Source: Amorphophallus konjac (Eukaryota > Streptophyta > Magnoliopsida > Alismatales > Araceae). From it: DNA of 64,000 nt. Where the stretch lies: NCBI GenBank assembly GCA_022559845.1, contig JAHNEJ010001038.1, positions 223,796 to 287,795 on the forward strand, given 5' to 3'. The position numbers and the translations under genes were made by a program. The notes under the pieces are model-generated. The model was not told the DNA's origin. It saw only the letters and a program-made list of their open reading frames with translations, and ran no database searches. Of the stretch, positions 45,495 to 58,002 are shown one piece after another; within the stretch, counting starts at the first letter, position 1; the number at the start of each line of letters is the position of its first letter.

Positions 45495-47105
45495 TCTCTA
45501 TCTAAATTGACGACCTACTTAAGGACGTTATTTGTTTAATTGACGCCCTTGGGACAGGCGTTACTTCAGAATGTATTTTTGGTGATTATGAAAACTTTGA
45601 ATTCATGACCAAGCCAAGGTCGTTGTTTGTTAAAGTAACGCCCTGTGGGGGGTGCTGTTTTGAAGGTAATTTTCTGTCCTAAAAATATAATTGTGGAAAA
45701 TTTTAATTGACGACCACCCCTTGGCCGTTGTTTAATGAATTAACGCCCCGGTGGGAGGCGTTGTTTTCAGGGGGTTTTAAAATAACAACAGTGCACGAAA
45801 TAAAAATAAAACAGAGGCATATATCAAAAATAAAAGAAATGGCATGAAAATAGCAGCAAATGATAATTAAACATGATAATTCTAAATAACGACATGCTGT
45901 AGGGCGTGGTTTCATGAATTGTCCATTTTTAGAAATTAAAAAAATGATTTAAATTGATGACCCAAGATGGGTCGTTGTTTTAATTAACGGCACCCATCGG
46001 GGCGTCATTTGACTGTGTTGCTGGTCCGAAGGTCTTCCTTCACCGAAAGCTATGGAAAATTGATAAAAGTTAAAAAAATGGGAGGGTTAGGGCCCCTACC
46101 TTTCTCCGTTCTGGTGTTAGCAGTCCCCCACGGAGGGGTTGGCGTGGTTGGCGGGGCTGGCGTGGTGGACATGGTTGCCGTGGCCGTCGTGGTCGAGGGG
46201 CCGTCGCCACCGTGGGTTCTTCTCGTCCTTCTTCTTCTTCTTGTTCATCGTCTTCCTCTTCGTCGTCATCTTCCTCCTCATCATCTTCTTCTTCTTCTTC
46301 ATCTTCATCTTCATCTTCATCCCCATCGTCTTCATCGTTGTCTTCTTCTTCATTTTGTTCTTCGGCTGCTCCGCCTCTGCTCCGCCGCCGGAGCTTCTTC
46401 GGCCGCCACCGGAATTCCTCATCGACCGCCGCGGGAGCCTCCTCCCCGGCGTGCTCATCGTCGCCCAGGTCTACTACGTTAGGGGCGGTCACCCTTTGGC
46501 GTTTGTGTGCACCGCCCGCCATGGATGAGAGACAGCAAAAGAGAGGTGTAAGAGGGATGGAGATTGGGCTCGGTTAGGGTTTGGTTGCAGAAGAGGGAAA
46601 GTAAACGAAGGAAGGAGAAGAGAAGAGGGAAATAGGGTTTAACAGTCAAAAAGAATTGACGTCCTAATTGCTGTCGTCACTCGCGTAATTGACGGTTTGA
46701 TCAAGGCGTGGTTTCAGGATCTGACGACATGGTTTTGGTCATTATTTAACTTTGCATGGGAACTTGCACCGTCGTCAGGCGCATTAATAAGCATTTGATT
46801 GATGTGATTGAAAGTCATGATTACGATTCATAATTGACGTCACTATAGGAGGCCGTTAGTTTGTTAAGGAACGATGTTGGTTAAGGCGTTATTTGTGAAA
46901 AAATTGAAGGGGATATTTTGAAAATTTTTAAATTTTAAGCAATAAAATGCCTTAAGTTGGGGCGCGGATTAATCAACGCCAGTTTGTGAGGGCGTCAATT
47001 GTGGGTTTTATTCATTTTAGGGGAAATTGATTAATAGCGATTGACGACGTGTTGGCAGGCGTTGTTTGATGAATTGACGCCATTCCGAAGGGCGCGTCTC
47101 AGAAC
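45495..47105. repeat. AACGCC...GGCGTT stem-loop-like modules, cluster 1
   Basis: About ten modules of the form AATT(A/G)ACG(C/A)C(C), then 7-12 variable bases, then GG(C/T)CGTT or GGCGTCATTT. Examples lie near 45,539-45,566, 45,707-45,732, 45,740-45,764, 45,955-45,978, 46,656-46,681, 46,972-47,005 and 47,040-47,095. The arms are complementary, the loops differ, and modules are joined by AT-rich linkers. They flank the acidic ORF and are continued by cluster 2. Confidence 0.75.
46070..46522 (-). CDS. Acidic low-complexity ORF, hypothetical
   Basis: A 150-residue frame starting MAGGAHKRQRVTAPNVVDLG with an ATG on the - strand. It consists of a basic N-terminus, a long Glu/Asp run (about residues 58-98, from a TTC/TCATCT-type microsatellite at 46,215-46,345) and an Arg/Pro-rich tail of RQPRQPRQP repeats. 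Opposite-strand frames are also open because of the repeat. It lies between PMD-like fragments on the same strand and among the stem-loop modules, so it may be the first ORF or exon of a PMD-bearing element. No function can be given. Confidence 0.35.
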   Translation of the reverse strand: MAGGAHKRQRVTAPNVVDLGDDEHAGEEAPAAVDEEFRWRPKKLRRRSRGGAAEEQNEEEDNDEDDGDEDEDEDEEEEEDDEEEDDDEEEDDEQEEEEGREEPTVATAPRPRRPRQPCPPRQPRQPRQPLRGGLLTPERRKVGALTLPFF

Positions 47106-47209
47106 AGAGACCCGAGGCCAGTTTTATCAGATAGAATCACATTGAATTAGAAGACAAAGATCATATAACATGTTTTTTTGGCTCAAATAAGGAAAGATCT
47201 TTTATTTCA
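47106..47209. other. Spacer, nothing recognised
   Basis: AT-rich stretch between stem-loop cluster 1 and the PMD-like pseudogene on the - strand. Confidence 0.4.
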
Positions 47210-48262
47210 TCAAAGAAAATCATTGTTACATTCAATGAGCCACCATGGCCTTATCCTCCTAAGTGCTATTACATAAGATTTGCATTTGCCTTCTTCCTCT
47301 TCAACATGTGTTTCGGACCTATGTAATAGTCCAACCTTCCATTGAGCCATGATTGTCTTGACTTCTTCTTGATCTCCACTTGAGCCTAGTTCCCTCCTCT
47401 TGAGTGGTGGAAGGTGAGAAGCTTCTTCAAATATGTGCCGAGGTAGTCCAAGTTGTGGGAGGCACTGGTGAGCGTTATAGAGGATGAAGTCGGTCCCGCC
47501 GATTAGTCGTAGCTCGATGCTGGAGGAGAGTCTTGAGTGAAGCTCTTGGGTCTTGAGGAACCCGGTGTGCAAGTGAAGCCGCTCTTTGGCATGGTCCTTG
47601 AAGTAGTTCCTCCAATCACTTCTCTTCTTGAGCTTTGGCACCCGATTAGTCACCCTCTCACATAAGCCTAGAGAATCCGTCATATACCGAGAGGGCTCTT
47701 AGAAAAGATTTTTGAGGCCAATTGGGTTTCTTGGCATGGATCAAACTTTAGGTGGAGGTCCACCCAACAAGAGAGAAGTAGCATTGACCCATAGAGAGGC
47801 CGTCCCAAGGAAGCCGAAGGTGAGGTCCATTGTATAGGTTGGCTAGCACCGCCGGACCTATCCTTTTTCCTTCCCATATACTAGCTATGGCACTCAAGTG
47901 GCACTCCTCTAGGTGGTCTTCTATTGAAGGGAAGAGTAGAGCTCCTACCATGCATATAACAAAGCCTTTCATTACCTCTCTCCAACAAATCCTCATCCTC
48001 TTGGGCTTTATCCATATTCTTGTACACCCATGAGCTAATTTTAAAAGGTTGATTCCTTATGGGCTTTGATTTGGTTCACTAGATTTGGGCTTTGTATGAG
48101 GCTAGTAAGCATGTCATGGGCATTTATTGAGTTAGTCATACTAGCCATCTTTGACTCTTCTCCTTGCTTCATCTTTCTTAACCCAAGGAACATCTCTACT
48201 TCTTCTAGGAGAATAGTGACTTCAAAGGTAGGAAAGAGGAAGTATGAGTGTTTGGATGCCAT
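47210..48262 (-). pseudogene. PMD/DUF7745-like transposon-associated gene, broken
   Basis: Three - strand frames in the expected order. First, 48,262-48,041 (YFLFPTFEVTILLEEVEMFLGL, the plant-mobile-domain entry motif). Then 47,996-47,748 (MVGALLFPSIEDHLEECHL through GPAVLANLYNG). Then 47,683-47,210 (KKRSDWRNYFKDH, GTDFILYNAHQCLPQLGLPR). They follow the layout of plant DUF7745/PMD proteins found in many repetitive loci, but are separated by stops and frame changes. Function in the family is largely unknown. The family call rests on motif resemblance, so it is moderate. Confidence 0.55.
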
Positions 48263-48904
48263 AATTCTATAAGTGCTCTATGGAGGCCCAATCTAGGTGG
48301 ATATCATCATAGTGGGTAGCATGGGTTACAAGGCCAAGTAGGTGCCATCTACTAAGAAAAGACCTCATATCTAAAGGAGTTTAGAGAGGAGTAGGGAGCA
48401 CTTGATTTCAAGAACCTCCTTGGACCCTGGTATATTTGGATAGTCTGAAAAAGCATGAAAAAGAGAAAAAGAGAGAGAGAAGGCAATCAGAATTTTGAGA
48501 GAGAGAGGAAGAATGAAATAAAAGCTTTAAATTAAAAATAAACTTACTTGGCCTTTGGCTATCCTCCGCTAATGTGGCTTGCAACTTCAGAGATCCTAGG
48601 AAATCCCATCCTAGGCTTCTTAGAAGGCCTCTGCATCATCATCATCTTGTCCGTCCCTTCTTTCGGTTTGAAGAAATACATGCGGTTCCCCTGTTTATTG
48701 TTCTTTAGTTCTGTTGTTATTGAGTGTTTGGCTGATGCAGTGATCAGTCAGTCGATGAGTGAGCAGAGGACGCATCACCTTTTATAATGATTCGGAGCTT
48801 TGGCTAGCCGTTTAGAACATCACAGTTTGAGTTCGAGTTTGAATCAGTCACTGGAGTTTTGTTTTCGAGTGGGGAACGGAGCGCCAGTGAGACAGTTAGC
48901 TGAT
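48263..48904. other. No gene recognised; GA-rich patch
   Basis: Includes a purine-rich stretch at 48,447-48,512. The + frame at 48,548-48,787 has no recognisable domain. Confidence 0.4.
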
Positions 48905-50590
48905 GACATATAGCTTGGCGTCATTTATTTAATTAACGACATTCTCAGTGTCGTCATTTATCCAGCGCCTCTCTTGCGGCGTCAGTTTCAATCCGATTCC
49001 ATGTCTAATAGTGATTTTAATTAACGCCCCATGACTGTCGTCATTTATGCTTATAACGCCTCTGTGCAAAGTCGTCATTTCCTGATCTTACACTTTTGAA
49101 TTGATTTACAGCATTATGATTATTCATGAACTTAAGTGCTGTTATATCTTGATAAAATTGCTTATGTCATGCACTTATGATCATATTCTGAGCTAACAAT
49201 CTTCTAAGAGCTAATGATTTTTGAGCACAGAAAGCGCAGTCCATGCAAGTCTTGAAATGGTTGGATTTACTCCACTGGTAATATCATTCTAACCTTGTAT
49301 TCTTTTCTGTATGCATTTTTACTATATGGTACTCTATGCTATTATAGCATGTCAATGACCTTGTGGTTCTGATGAACCTGGAATTTGGGTTCCCCTTCAT
49401 CAAAAACAGTGATAATTCCAGGGGGAGTCTTGACCACACGGATAGGCTGTTGGGTCATCTAAGTTTGGGACGACGGTTTCACTTTCTGAGTTGATGCGTG
49501 GATAAAGGGCTTCGACTTAGTGTCAGCTCAGAGATCTGGATTCTTGACCAAATCTAGATGGTTTAACAATATTATCCTTGATTATTTTCTATTTTAGTTT
49601 GTTTTAATTTTTCTTTTAGCCCAGCATGCATCATGTAGGACTTTAAGCTTTAATGATGAAAATCCTCATATTACGCCAATAATGAGGGTTGCTTGCTCTT
49701 TATTGAGTTGACATGAGATATTCCATTCCAAATCAAGTACTATATTCTCCTTGAAGCCACTCAGGCTGGTTCCTTAAAAGTATTTATTCGCTGGGTCTTT
49801 ATCTCATATTCATTTTATTTTCCTGGAAACCCACCTTGGTTGTAGCACGTCCACATTGGCTGGTAACCGCTCTCCAATGGTGTCTTTCCTTCCGTGCCCT
49901 CGCGCACATTTCGTTTATTAGTTTAGTTCCTTCATCCAGTTAATCATTACTTTCTCGTAATCATCCGAAGTTGTTTCGTTTAGAATCCTAGAAAGATTTT
50001 CAACTCTTAGTGTCGGAGGCGTGTCACATCACACCATGGCATCTACTTATCAGTTCATTCTCACTTCATTCCACTTCTTACACTTTCACTTCATTCTGTC
50101 TCACTCCCTTGCAAAGCAGACGCCAAGGCGGGGCAGCTGTAGACATGCCAAAATCGATGCTATGATGAGAAAATCTCATGTCACCATGTGACGCCCCAAA
50201 GCGGACTTCAATATTGGCTTAATATGAAAATTTTCTAATCATTTGGTAGTTTTTCATGATAATTCTAATTGTTCACAACAATTGTAATTAACACCTAGAG
50301 GAAGGGCGTCATTTAACTGACGACCTGATGAGGGTCGTGATTTCACAAATAAACGACTGCTCAAACATGCGTTGTTTCTTGGATTTTATGAATCCTAAAG
50401 AAACTAAAACTCAAAGAATTGACGCCCATCTTTGGGGTGTTTATTATTTAACGCCCATTCAAACAGGCGTCATTTGTCAATTTTAAATTAGGAAAGTCCT
50501 TTATTGCCATAAATAAATAAATCTAGGAATTAACGACTGTGTGGATGTCGTCATTTCAATTAACGCCCCTCGTCAAGTCGTCATTTTTAC
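48905..50590. repeat. AACGCC...GGCGTC stem-loop-like modules, cluster 2
   Basis: Same module type as cluster 1: near 48,912-49,080 (AATTAACGACATTCTCAGTG then TCGTCATTT; CAGCGCCTCTCTTGCGGCGTC) and 50,280-50,590 (for example TTTAACGCCCATTCAAACAG followed by GCGTCATTT). The intervening 49,090-50,180 shows no gene and no modules; it is ordinary AT-rich sequence. Confidence 0.7.
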
Positions 50591-52119
50591 TTCCGTCTCC
50601 GTTTCGCATGCTACCTTCCGGTAGTGATCCTTTCCCTATTTTACACCTTGTGTTCGATTGGGAAGAGGGTTTCTTACTGGAGGATTGATTTCCTTGTTCT
50701 AATCCTATTGAAACAGAGAGTTTTTGGCCTATAAATACCCCCATATGTTCTTCTCGAGCGAGAGGTTAAAAAAGAAAGAGCTTAACAAGGAGAGCAACTA
50801 CACCGTGTGAGCTTTACAGAGAGAGAGAGAGAGTTTTTCTTCCTTTTGCAGGTGCTTCTCTAAGGTTCTTCCTCCCCAACGGTGTCTTCTTCCAGCAGAT
50901 TCTTCATCCTTTGGATCTCTTTCTAGCACTGCAGTTGCCGTGTTGTTTTGCCTTCTCACATTTACTGCTGCACACAGCAGAAGGCTCCTCTTCTCTCTTA
51001 GTTATTTTATTTTCTATTATCATCTCACACACATCCCTCAAGCTATTCTGCTAGAGATACTATCATCATATAACCCGTTTGTTTGCATATCATTGCATTC
51101 ATATACTCCCCAACCTCGTTACTCCTTCTTAAGGGGTTTAAAACTAAAACACACAAGGTGTGTTCATGCCCAATTTGTTTGATTCCATACTTTTAGAGCA
51201 TTGATACTACACATCTTTGGCTAATCCATATCTTTATTTTTGTGTGTTTTCTTGCAAGGGTAATCAAGCTATAAACCCCTTCATCGGCCGGTCGGTAGAA
51301 GAAGGAAGGAAGAACTTGCAATCTCGCCCGCTTCACACAAGGTACATGCGATCATCTTTGGTATTTTGAGGTAACCCCTCTGACAATCACCCTCCATAGA
51401 GCATCTCATGCTCATCCTCTTTTCCTTCATGTCCCTCATATTTTAGCACATTTCTCCATATTTCTATTTTAAATCTTTTTCCTCTCTTTAAAAATGTCTA
51501 TATGACACGTTCACACTCCTTCACACAGTCTGCCATCGTACCTATCCTTGTACTTAAAGCTGCGACTAGCCAATAGGAAGATCACAACAAGTAGCGCATT
51601 AAATGTTATGGGACATGGTCACCTTCCTCTTATTGATTATCACCATCACACATGGCATTCGCTCTAGAAGACGTTCTAGCTCTCACCTTCTGGCACACGC
51701 TTCAAGGAAGCTTTGGAGGGAATACTTCGTTGATCCACTGGTCCAAAAAAAGACTTCTTGGCATGTAATATTCCCAAGCTTTCTCAACTGGTTTTCTTAT
51801 TTATACCAAGCTTCCTCAACTGAAGGAGTTGTAGCTGCCGTCCACAAAGTGCCACGCCCTAGACCAATCTACCAAGAATATTCCTAAGAAGCGTGAGAGC
51901 AGCCCCAGCACCTGTTTGACATAGTCCAGTGATGTGAGAGAAGAAGAAGAAGAAGAAGAAGAAGAGAGAGCAGCCTCGAGAGAGAGGACATATCCTGCAG
52001 TCTACCGGTGCTTGAAGAAAAGGATCCTTGGATCCAATCTTGTAGCTGCACTCACCAGCTCTGATGTCTTGATCCATTCTTTCAGCTGGTATCTACATTG
52101 TTTCTATTGTTTCCCCACT
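50187..52119 (+). mobile_element. Partial LTR-like region(s) with TATA box, target of the Sirevirus insertion
   Basis: It begins TGTGACGCCCCAAAG, a common plant LTR start. It continues through stem-loop modules to CTATAAATACCCCC (about 50,729), followed by a GA tract and leader-like sequence. From about 51,600 the sequence may belong to another, Sirevirus-like LTR, which would resume after the copia insertion at 63,673. The right-hand end is not seen, so the boundary between the two is uncertain. A GAA repeat lies at about 51,940-51,967. Confidence 0.45.
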
Positions 52120-52124
52120 GCACT

Positions 52125-54466
52125 TGTTGCATTCCTATGGTTTTGATGATGTCTCACACTATAAATCAATCTTCTATCTCTAGATTAATGTTGTTTCATC
52201 ATGTGAGTGAGTACAGTTCATTTGGTTGTCAGATAAGCATGCTATCATGATTTTATCTATACTCTGCTTAGCTAGTACTGATTGCAGTGGGTCGACCCAC
52301 CCCTCTGATGCGTCGACTCATCTGTTCATTTGGCATAACTCCTTCAAGTCTATTCACTCTGTCTGCACAGTTTTTCACACCAGTGCGTCAACTCAGTGTG
52401 GTGATGCGTAGACTCTTCTGTTCAGGTTCTTCATTTCATTAAGTCTATACATCATCAGTTGAACGTAATAGTAATACGTTGCAGCGTCAACTCAATGGGC
52501 TGCAGCGTCAACTCAGCATGTAAAATACTGTGTTAAAAGCCTAAGTCTATACACTCGTTTGTGAGCCTTCAACTCTTCACTGCTTGAGCCTCACCAAAGT
52601 CTATACATCGCTTCAAGCGATTCTAGTCTATACAGTCTGCCTCCACACTAGAAGTCTGTACAACGGACTGCTTCTTGTGAAGTCTACACATTGACTCGTT
52701 CAATTCTGCAAAGCATGTTCATTAGACTATGGCGAAGTCTATACACTCGGTTCCTTGGGCAAAGTCTATACAACCGCAACCCAACACATTGAACAGCTTT
52801 CCAAGTCTATACACTAGACTTCATTTCACTAAGTCTATACACTCCCTCACTATGTACACACTTGCTATATTGATCTCTGTAGTCTATACAATGCTTCACG
52901 TTAACACTAAGTCTATACACTTCATTATTGTTGCTGAAGGGAACAGGGTCGACGCCTGAAGTTTAAAGCGTCCACGCATCAGTAGACGAAACTGTCACGT
53001 CGTCTTCTATTGCGTCAACGCCACAAGCAAGCAGCGTCGACGCAGCAGTTAAAATAGCAGAGACTCTTACAAGCGATGAAGCCTTCACGAAATCTTCCAC
53101 TGCGTCAACGCCATCAACAAGAAGCGTCGACGCAGCGGCATAAGAGATGCCAGTATAGAAATGTACACGTTCGTGCGTCAACGCCACCAACTGGCAGCGT
53201 CAACGCAGCAGTCCAAGAAAGGGACGACTTATCTCTAGATGCCTTCAATACGTCAACGCTATATGCTGATAACGTCGACGCAGCTCGCCTATCTGTTGAA
53301 GACTTGAACACTGAACTGCCGATACCGTTGCGTCAACGCAATAGGCTGATGGAGTCGACGCAGCGGTTAAGAAGTTTGAAGATTTCTGATGACTGCGTCA
53401 ACTCTTTGGAGCGAGTGAGTTGACGCCATCTACCTCCAGTTGCTGAGCGTACTGGTGCTGGGCACGTGATCCGAGGATAAGGAAAATGCCCAGATGAGGA
53501 CACGTGGTCTGACAGTCTACTGGATGCTGCCACGTGGTCCGAATTCTTAGGGCGGGAACTGTGGAAGCCACACGCGCCCTGCTGCTGCTCCAGGTATAAA
53601 ATGAAGCCTTCGTCTTCAGATGAAGATCGATCGAAGAGAAGCCTGGAGAGCATATACGTCCTTCGATCCAGAAAGAAAGAAAAGTGCAGAGGAGAAAGAA
53701 AGAGAAAGGAAAGAGCAGTGAGTTCAATATCTGAGAGAGTTGGTCGAGAGAGAGAAGAAGTGTGTGCTGATTGATGAATTGCTCATTTGAAGCTACAGTT
53801 GTATTGGGTTTCAGAACCGATTCCTTCTCATTGTTTTTCGTTTTCCACTTTGCTTTCGTTTATTTTTTTTCCTTCTATTCTGATCTGAATTGTTTGGTCC
53901 CTCCGGTGTGTGGAGGAAGGGAGTCTAACTCCGTTTCCCTCTGGTTGCAGAGGAAGAGAGATCGCTGATCTTGGTGTGTTGCTAGTGACGGGTTGTCATT
54001 AGCAGTTCCCTCCGGTGTGTGGAGGAAGGGAGAGGATTCTCCGGTCGTGTTCTAGCTGGTGGCTAGAACAGGTTTCATGTTCTGTGGGTGCAGAACTTGT
54101 TGAGGATTTGTCTCCCTTGGTGTTCAAGCTGTGTGGCAGCAGTTGTTCGCAGACTGAGTCTGCATTGATCTAGCATCGTCTAGTGGATCCTCACTCTAGT
54201 TGGAGTGAGGGTGGATGTAGATTGCGGACTGCAATCGAACCACCTAAAAAATCGAGTGCCTCCTCTGTGGTTTGCTATTGTTCTCTGCGCTCTTCATCTG
54301 CTCGGCTCTTTGCTCTCTGTGATACGTCTTCATTCTCATTTACATTCTCTGTGTACGTTTAAGGAGGTGCGTTAGCAGTAGAAAATTATTTTCCGCTTAA
54401 GTTTCTACAAATTGGGAGTGATCTATTCATCCCCCCCCTTCTATATCACTCTCTGCTGCGCTAACA
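52125..54466 (+). repeat. 5' LTR of the Sirevirus
   Basis: TATA box GGTATAAAATG at about 53,593. Upstream (52,290-53,430) it carries about thirteen AAGTCTATACACT-type motifs, GTCGAC/GTCAAC motifs and pairs such as GCGTCAACGCC...AGCGTCGACGCAGC. Downstream of the TATA box, two copies of TCCCTCCGGTGTGTGGAGGA (about 53,898 and 54,006) form small dyads. Confidence 0.95.
52340..53430 (+). repeat. Two interleaved motif arrays in Sirevirus U3
   Basis: Array one (52,340-52,925): AAGTCTATACACT and variants (TCTGTACA, TCTACACA), about thirteen copies every 20-60 bp. Array two (52,950-53,430): GCGTCAACGCC followed after 10-14 bp by AGCGTCGACGCAGC. This occurs five times, with the second member a perfect 10-bp palindrome in most copies, and a final TGCGTCAACTC...GAGTTGACGCCA dyad at 53,394-53,429. 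The same arrays are in the 3' LTR (about 61,530-62,620). Confidence 0.88.
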
Positions 54467-54492
54467 ACTTGGTATCAGAGCAGGTTTACGCC

Positions 54493-56642
54493 ATGTGGAC
54501 GAACGGTCAAGGAAATGAGGTGGTCCTAGAACCTTCATGGCCGAAGGTCAATCCATTAGTCGCCCTCCTTATTTCGATGGTAGTAACTATCTGTTTTGGA
54601 AGAACAGGATGGAAGTGTTCATCAGGGCTCAGAGTCATAAACTTGTGGAGAGTAATCACGGTGGGGCCATATGAGCTGCCACCAAACGAGGATGCCTTGG
54701 ACAGATGACCATGTCAAGCTCTCGTCACTCAACTGGACGGCGCTGAACATAATCCAAGTGTGCTGTTCATCCAGAGGAATATGCTCGTATATCTGCATAC
54801 AGAACTGCCAAGCGAATGTGGGATGAGCTGCAATTGATCTATGAGGTACAGCTCAAGTGAAAGCCTCGAAGGTAAATCTCTACACTTCTAAGTATGAAAT
54901 GTTTAAGATGAATGCAGATGAGAATATAACGAGATGTATGCCAGGTTGTCTTTAATCACAAACACTCTTAAAGGGCTAGGGAAGGATCTTGCTGAGGCAG
55001 ATATAGTCAGAAAAATCCTTAGATCTTTATCCCCGGCATGGCACACTAAGGCCATTGTGATTGAGGAGTCAAAAGATTTGACTGTCTTACTGTGAATGAA
55101 CTCATAGGATCCCTGATGACCTATGAGATGAATTTCCAAGGAGGTGGAGAAGGAAGTGAGAGGAAGGGTAAAAATGTAGCTCTAAGAGCTTCCCGCAAAA
55201 GGGTAGCAACAGTGGGAGCAGCAGTAGTAGCCCCGAGTCTGAGTCTGAGCTTGAAGGTTGTCAAATCTCGACCAGGAGGAGCAGGCAATGCTCACTAGAC
55301 AGTTCAGAAAATTTTTGAAGAAAAAGGGAAAGACCTTTAGGAAGAAGAAGCCACAACCCTTTAACAAGAATGCTGAATTTACCAGTTACAGGGATAGAAA
55401 TCCTAAGAAACTGACTTGTTTTAATTGTAACAAACAGGGACACATGAGAGGCGAATGCCCAGACCTCCAGAAGAAGGGTCCCTATCTTCAGAAGAAAAAT
55501 AAAGGTGCAGAAGAAGAAGAAGCCACAGGCGATGGTCTGCACATGGAGCGAGGAAGAAGAAGACCCTGAAGATGCTTCCTCAGAAGAATATGAAGATGGA
55601 ATTTGCCTTATGGCAAACAGTGAAGAGGAGGTAATAAATGTTTTGAAAATTTCTCAATTGATGACTGGGAGGATGCTTATGGTGATTTGTTAGATAAATT
55701 TAATTCTCTTAGCAAAGAGCACAGAGTTCTGAAAAGAAAATTTAACACAAATGTTGAAGAACAAACTCTGGTCTGTGAGGAAAATGAAAAGCTAAAAGAA
55801 CAACTAGAAGAAATGACCTCACTAAGGAAAGAGAATGATAAGCTTAAGGGAGAAATTCAAGAAAGTCAAAAACAGCTCAATGAATTCAAAACTAAAATTG
55901 AAGAAAGCATGAATGAAATTAGAGTGAATTCAGAGAAATATGAAGCTGTGAAGAAAGTAAATGCTGAACTCCTAAAGAATTCTGAGTATCTTCAAAAGGA
56001 GCTGGAAGACAAACAGAAAGTCTTAGAAAAGTTTGTCCAAGGAAAGACTAGCCTAGATGCTATACTAGGGACTAGGGTCAATTTCAATAAGGAAGGTCTA
56101 GGCTATGACCCAACCAACAAGAGACCCTTGCAATTCAAGACCATCACCTTCTGTCCAGAGAAGGGAAAAGAAAAGCTGGACACACCATCCAGCTCAAACA
56201 GCTCTAAGGAAACTCAAAGTCCTAAAGAAAACACAAAAACCAGTACTGGACAACCATTTAAGATGGAATGAACTTTATGAAGAATAACATTAAGTCCACT
56301 CACCAGAACACAAATGGTAGATGGACCAAGAAAATAAATCAGAATAAGAGCTGGAATTATAACAATCAGATGGGTCCAAACAAGACCTACTGGAGGAATA
56401 ACTTTCATGGTCAAAGATATGCTAATCAACAAGCCTACAGGAAATTTCCTAGGAATAGGAAGACTAATGAATGGAATAGAACTCACTTCTCCAGTTCAGC
56501 TGGATTCAACTTTAATAAACCAGAAAGGAAGGTGCCAGAGAAAACCATGCTGAAACAAATCTGGATACCTAAACACTTGATCAGAGATTTGAACAATGTC
56601 CTTGGACCCAACTCATCTTGGGTTCCAAATCACTCTGCTTGA
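54493..56642 (+). pseudogene. gag: Gag of the Sirevirus (frameshifted)
   Basis: It starts at an ATG 12 bp after the primer site (MWTNGQGNEVVLEP). The capsid (UBN2-type gag) region can be followed through alternating frames (near 54,575-54,640 and 54,700-55,130) with frameshifts near 54,570, 54,645, 54,695 and 55,095. The frame is open again at 55,258-55,569 with a CCHC knuckle (CFNCNKQGHMRGEC, about 55,417-55,458). It is followed, after a shift near 55,500, by an acidic stretch (SEEEEDPEDASSEEYEDG). A coiled coil rich in Glu/Lys heptads runs from about 55,690 to 56,060, then a Lys/Asn/Trp-rich basic region (NGRWTKKINQNKSWNYNNQ, 56,310-56,500). Sirevirus Gag is characteristically long with such a coiled coil. 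No continuous protein is possible as read. Confidence 0.85.
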
Positions 56643-56655
56643 TATACTTGTGTAG

Positions 56656-58002
56656 GTCGGCCTGGCAGCTGAAGACAACAAGTGGTACCTCGACAGTGGC
56701 TGCTCCAGGCATATGACAGGAGACCGATCCAAGTTCAGCAAGATAGAGATGAAGCCAGGGGGTCTGGTCAAGTTTGGAGGAAAGAACAAAGGTAAAATAA
56801 TTGGAGTTGGCACAGTAGGTAAGTCTTCCACAAATTCCATTGAAAAAGTATTACTTGTGGAAGGGCTTCAACACAACCTGATTAGCATTAGCCAATTATG
56901 TGACAGGGGTCACAGGGTTGTATTTGATGATAGTTCATGTAAAATCCTTGAAACAAATTCTGACATGGTTAAATTTGTAGCCAACAGGATTAATAATGTC
57001 TACATTGTAGACTTAGATGAGAATTCTGAATCTACTATTTGCTTATCTGCCAATTCTGAAAATGATGCCTTTGAATGGCATAGACGTCTAGGTCATGCTA
57101 GCTTTTCAACTTTAAATAAATTGGTCAAGCATGATTTAGTTAGAGGCATGCCTAGAATTAAATTCAACTCAATATCAAAAGCATGTGATGCCTGTGCTCT
57201 AGGCAAACAGACCAGAAATTCTTTTAAATTAAGATCTGAGCCATTGTCTTCTAGACCAATGGAACTTCTTCATATGGACCTTTTCGGTCCAACTAGAACT
57301 CAGAGTCTTAATGGAAACAGGTTTGGCTATGTCATCATAGATGACTTCTCTAGATATTCATGGATATTTTTCTTAGCAAATAAGAGTGATGCATTTCAAA
57401 AGTTTAATCTGTTTTTCAATAAGGTCAAACAAGAAGGGAAGTACAAGGTTAGTTCTATTCAATCTGACCATGGAGGTGAGTTTGAAAACTCCATGTTTAC
57501 TGATCTTTGTGACAAAGAAGGACTAACTCACAGGTTTTCTTCTCCCAGGACACCTGAACAAAATGGGATTGTGGAGAGAAGAAATAGAACAGTGGTGGAG
57601 ATGGCCCGAACCATGTTGATTGAAAGTAAATTACCTAGAAGGTTTTGGGCAGAAGCGGCCAATACAGCAACCTACATAATCAACAGGGCCATGGTAAGAC
57701 CCATACACAAGAAAACACCCTATGAGCTTCTAAAAGGTAAGAAACCAAACTTGTTTCATTTCAGAATTTTTGGAGCAAAATGTTTTATTCATAACAATGA
57801 TAAGAAAGATTTAGACAAGTTTGAAGCCAAGAGTTCACCTGGAATATTCTTGGGTTACTCTGAAGTGTCAAGGGCATATAGGGTATTTAACGTATCAGAT
57901 CAGAAAGTGGAAGAATCTCCACACATTCTTTTTAGTGAAAAGAAAGATGTTTCTAATGTTGAAAATCTTGACAGGGATTCCAATCATGGTGGAGATTTCT
58001 AG
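56656..58002 (+). pseudogene. pol: Pol 5' part of the Sirevirus: protease and integrase
   Basis: A long open frame after a stop at 56,653. The protease shows WYLDSGCSRHMTG at its start (catalytic Asp in DSG) and the LLVEGLQHNLISISQLC phrase of copia elements. The integrase has a zinc-binding HRRLGHA...CDACALGKQ module (about 57,080-57,210) and catalytic residues in HMDLFGP, SIQSDHGGEF and NGIVERRNR. It ends with ASSPGIFLGYSE-type sequence near 57,830-57,860. The frame is intact through these domains. It terminates at 58,002 by a frameshift, and the link to RT continues in another frame to 58,207. Confidence 0.93.

Noticed and set aside
46139..46577. Plus-strand Ser-rich and Phe/Ile-rich frames
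   Set aside because: Products of the TCT/TCA microsatellite opposite the acidic - strand ORF.
52340..53430. CRISPR-like array of repeats and unique spacers
   Set aside because: Repeats are short, degenerate and irregularly spaced in a plant LTR, with no cas genes. The resemblance is superficial.
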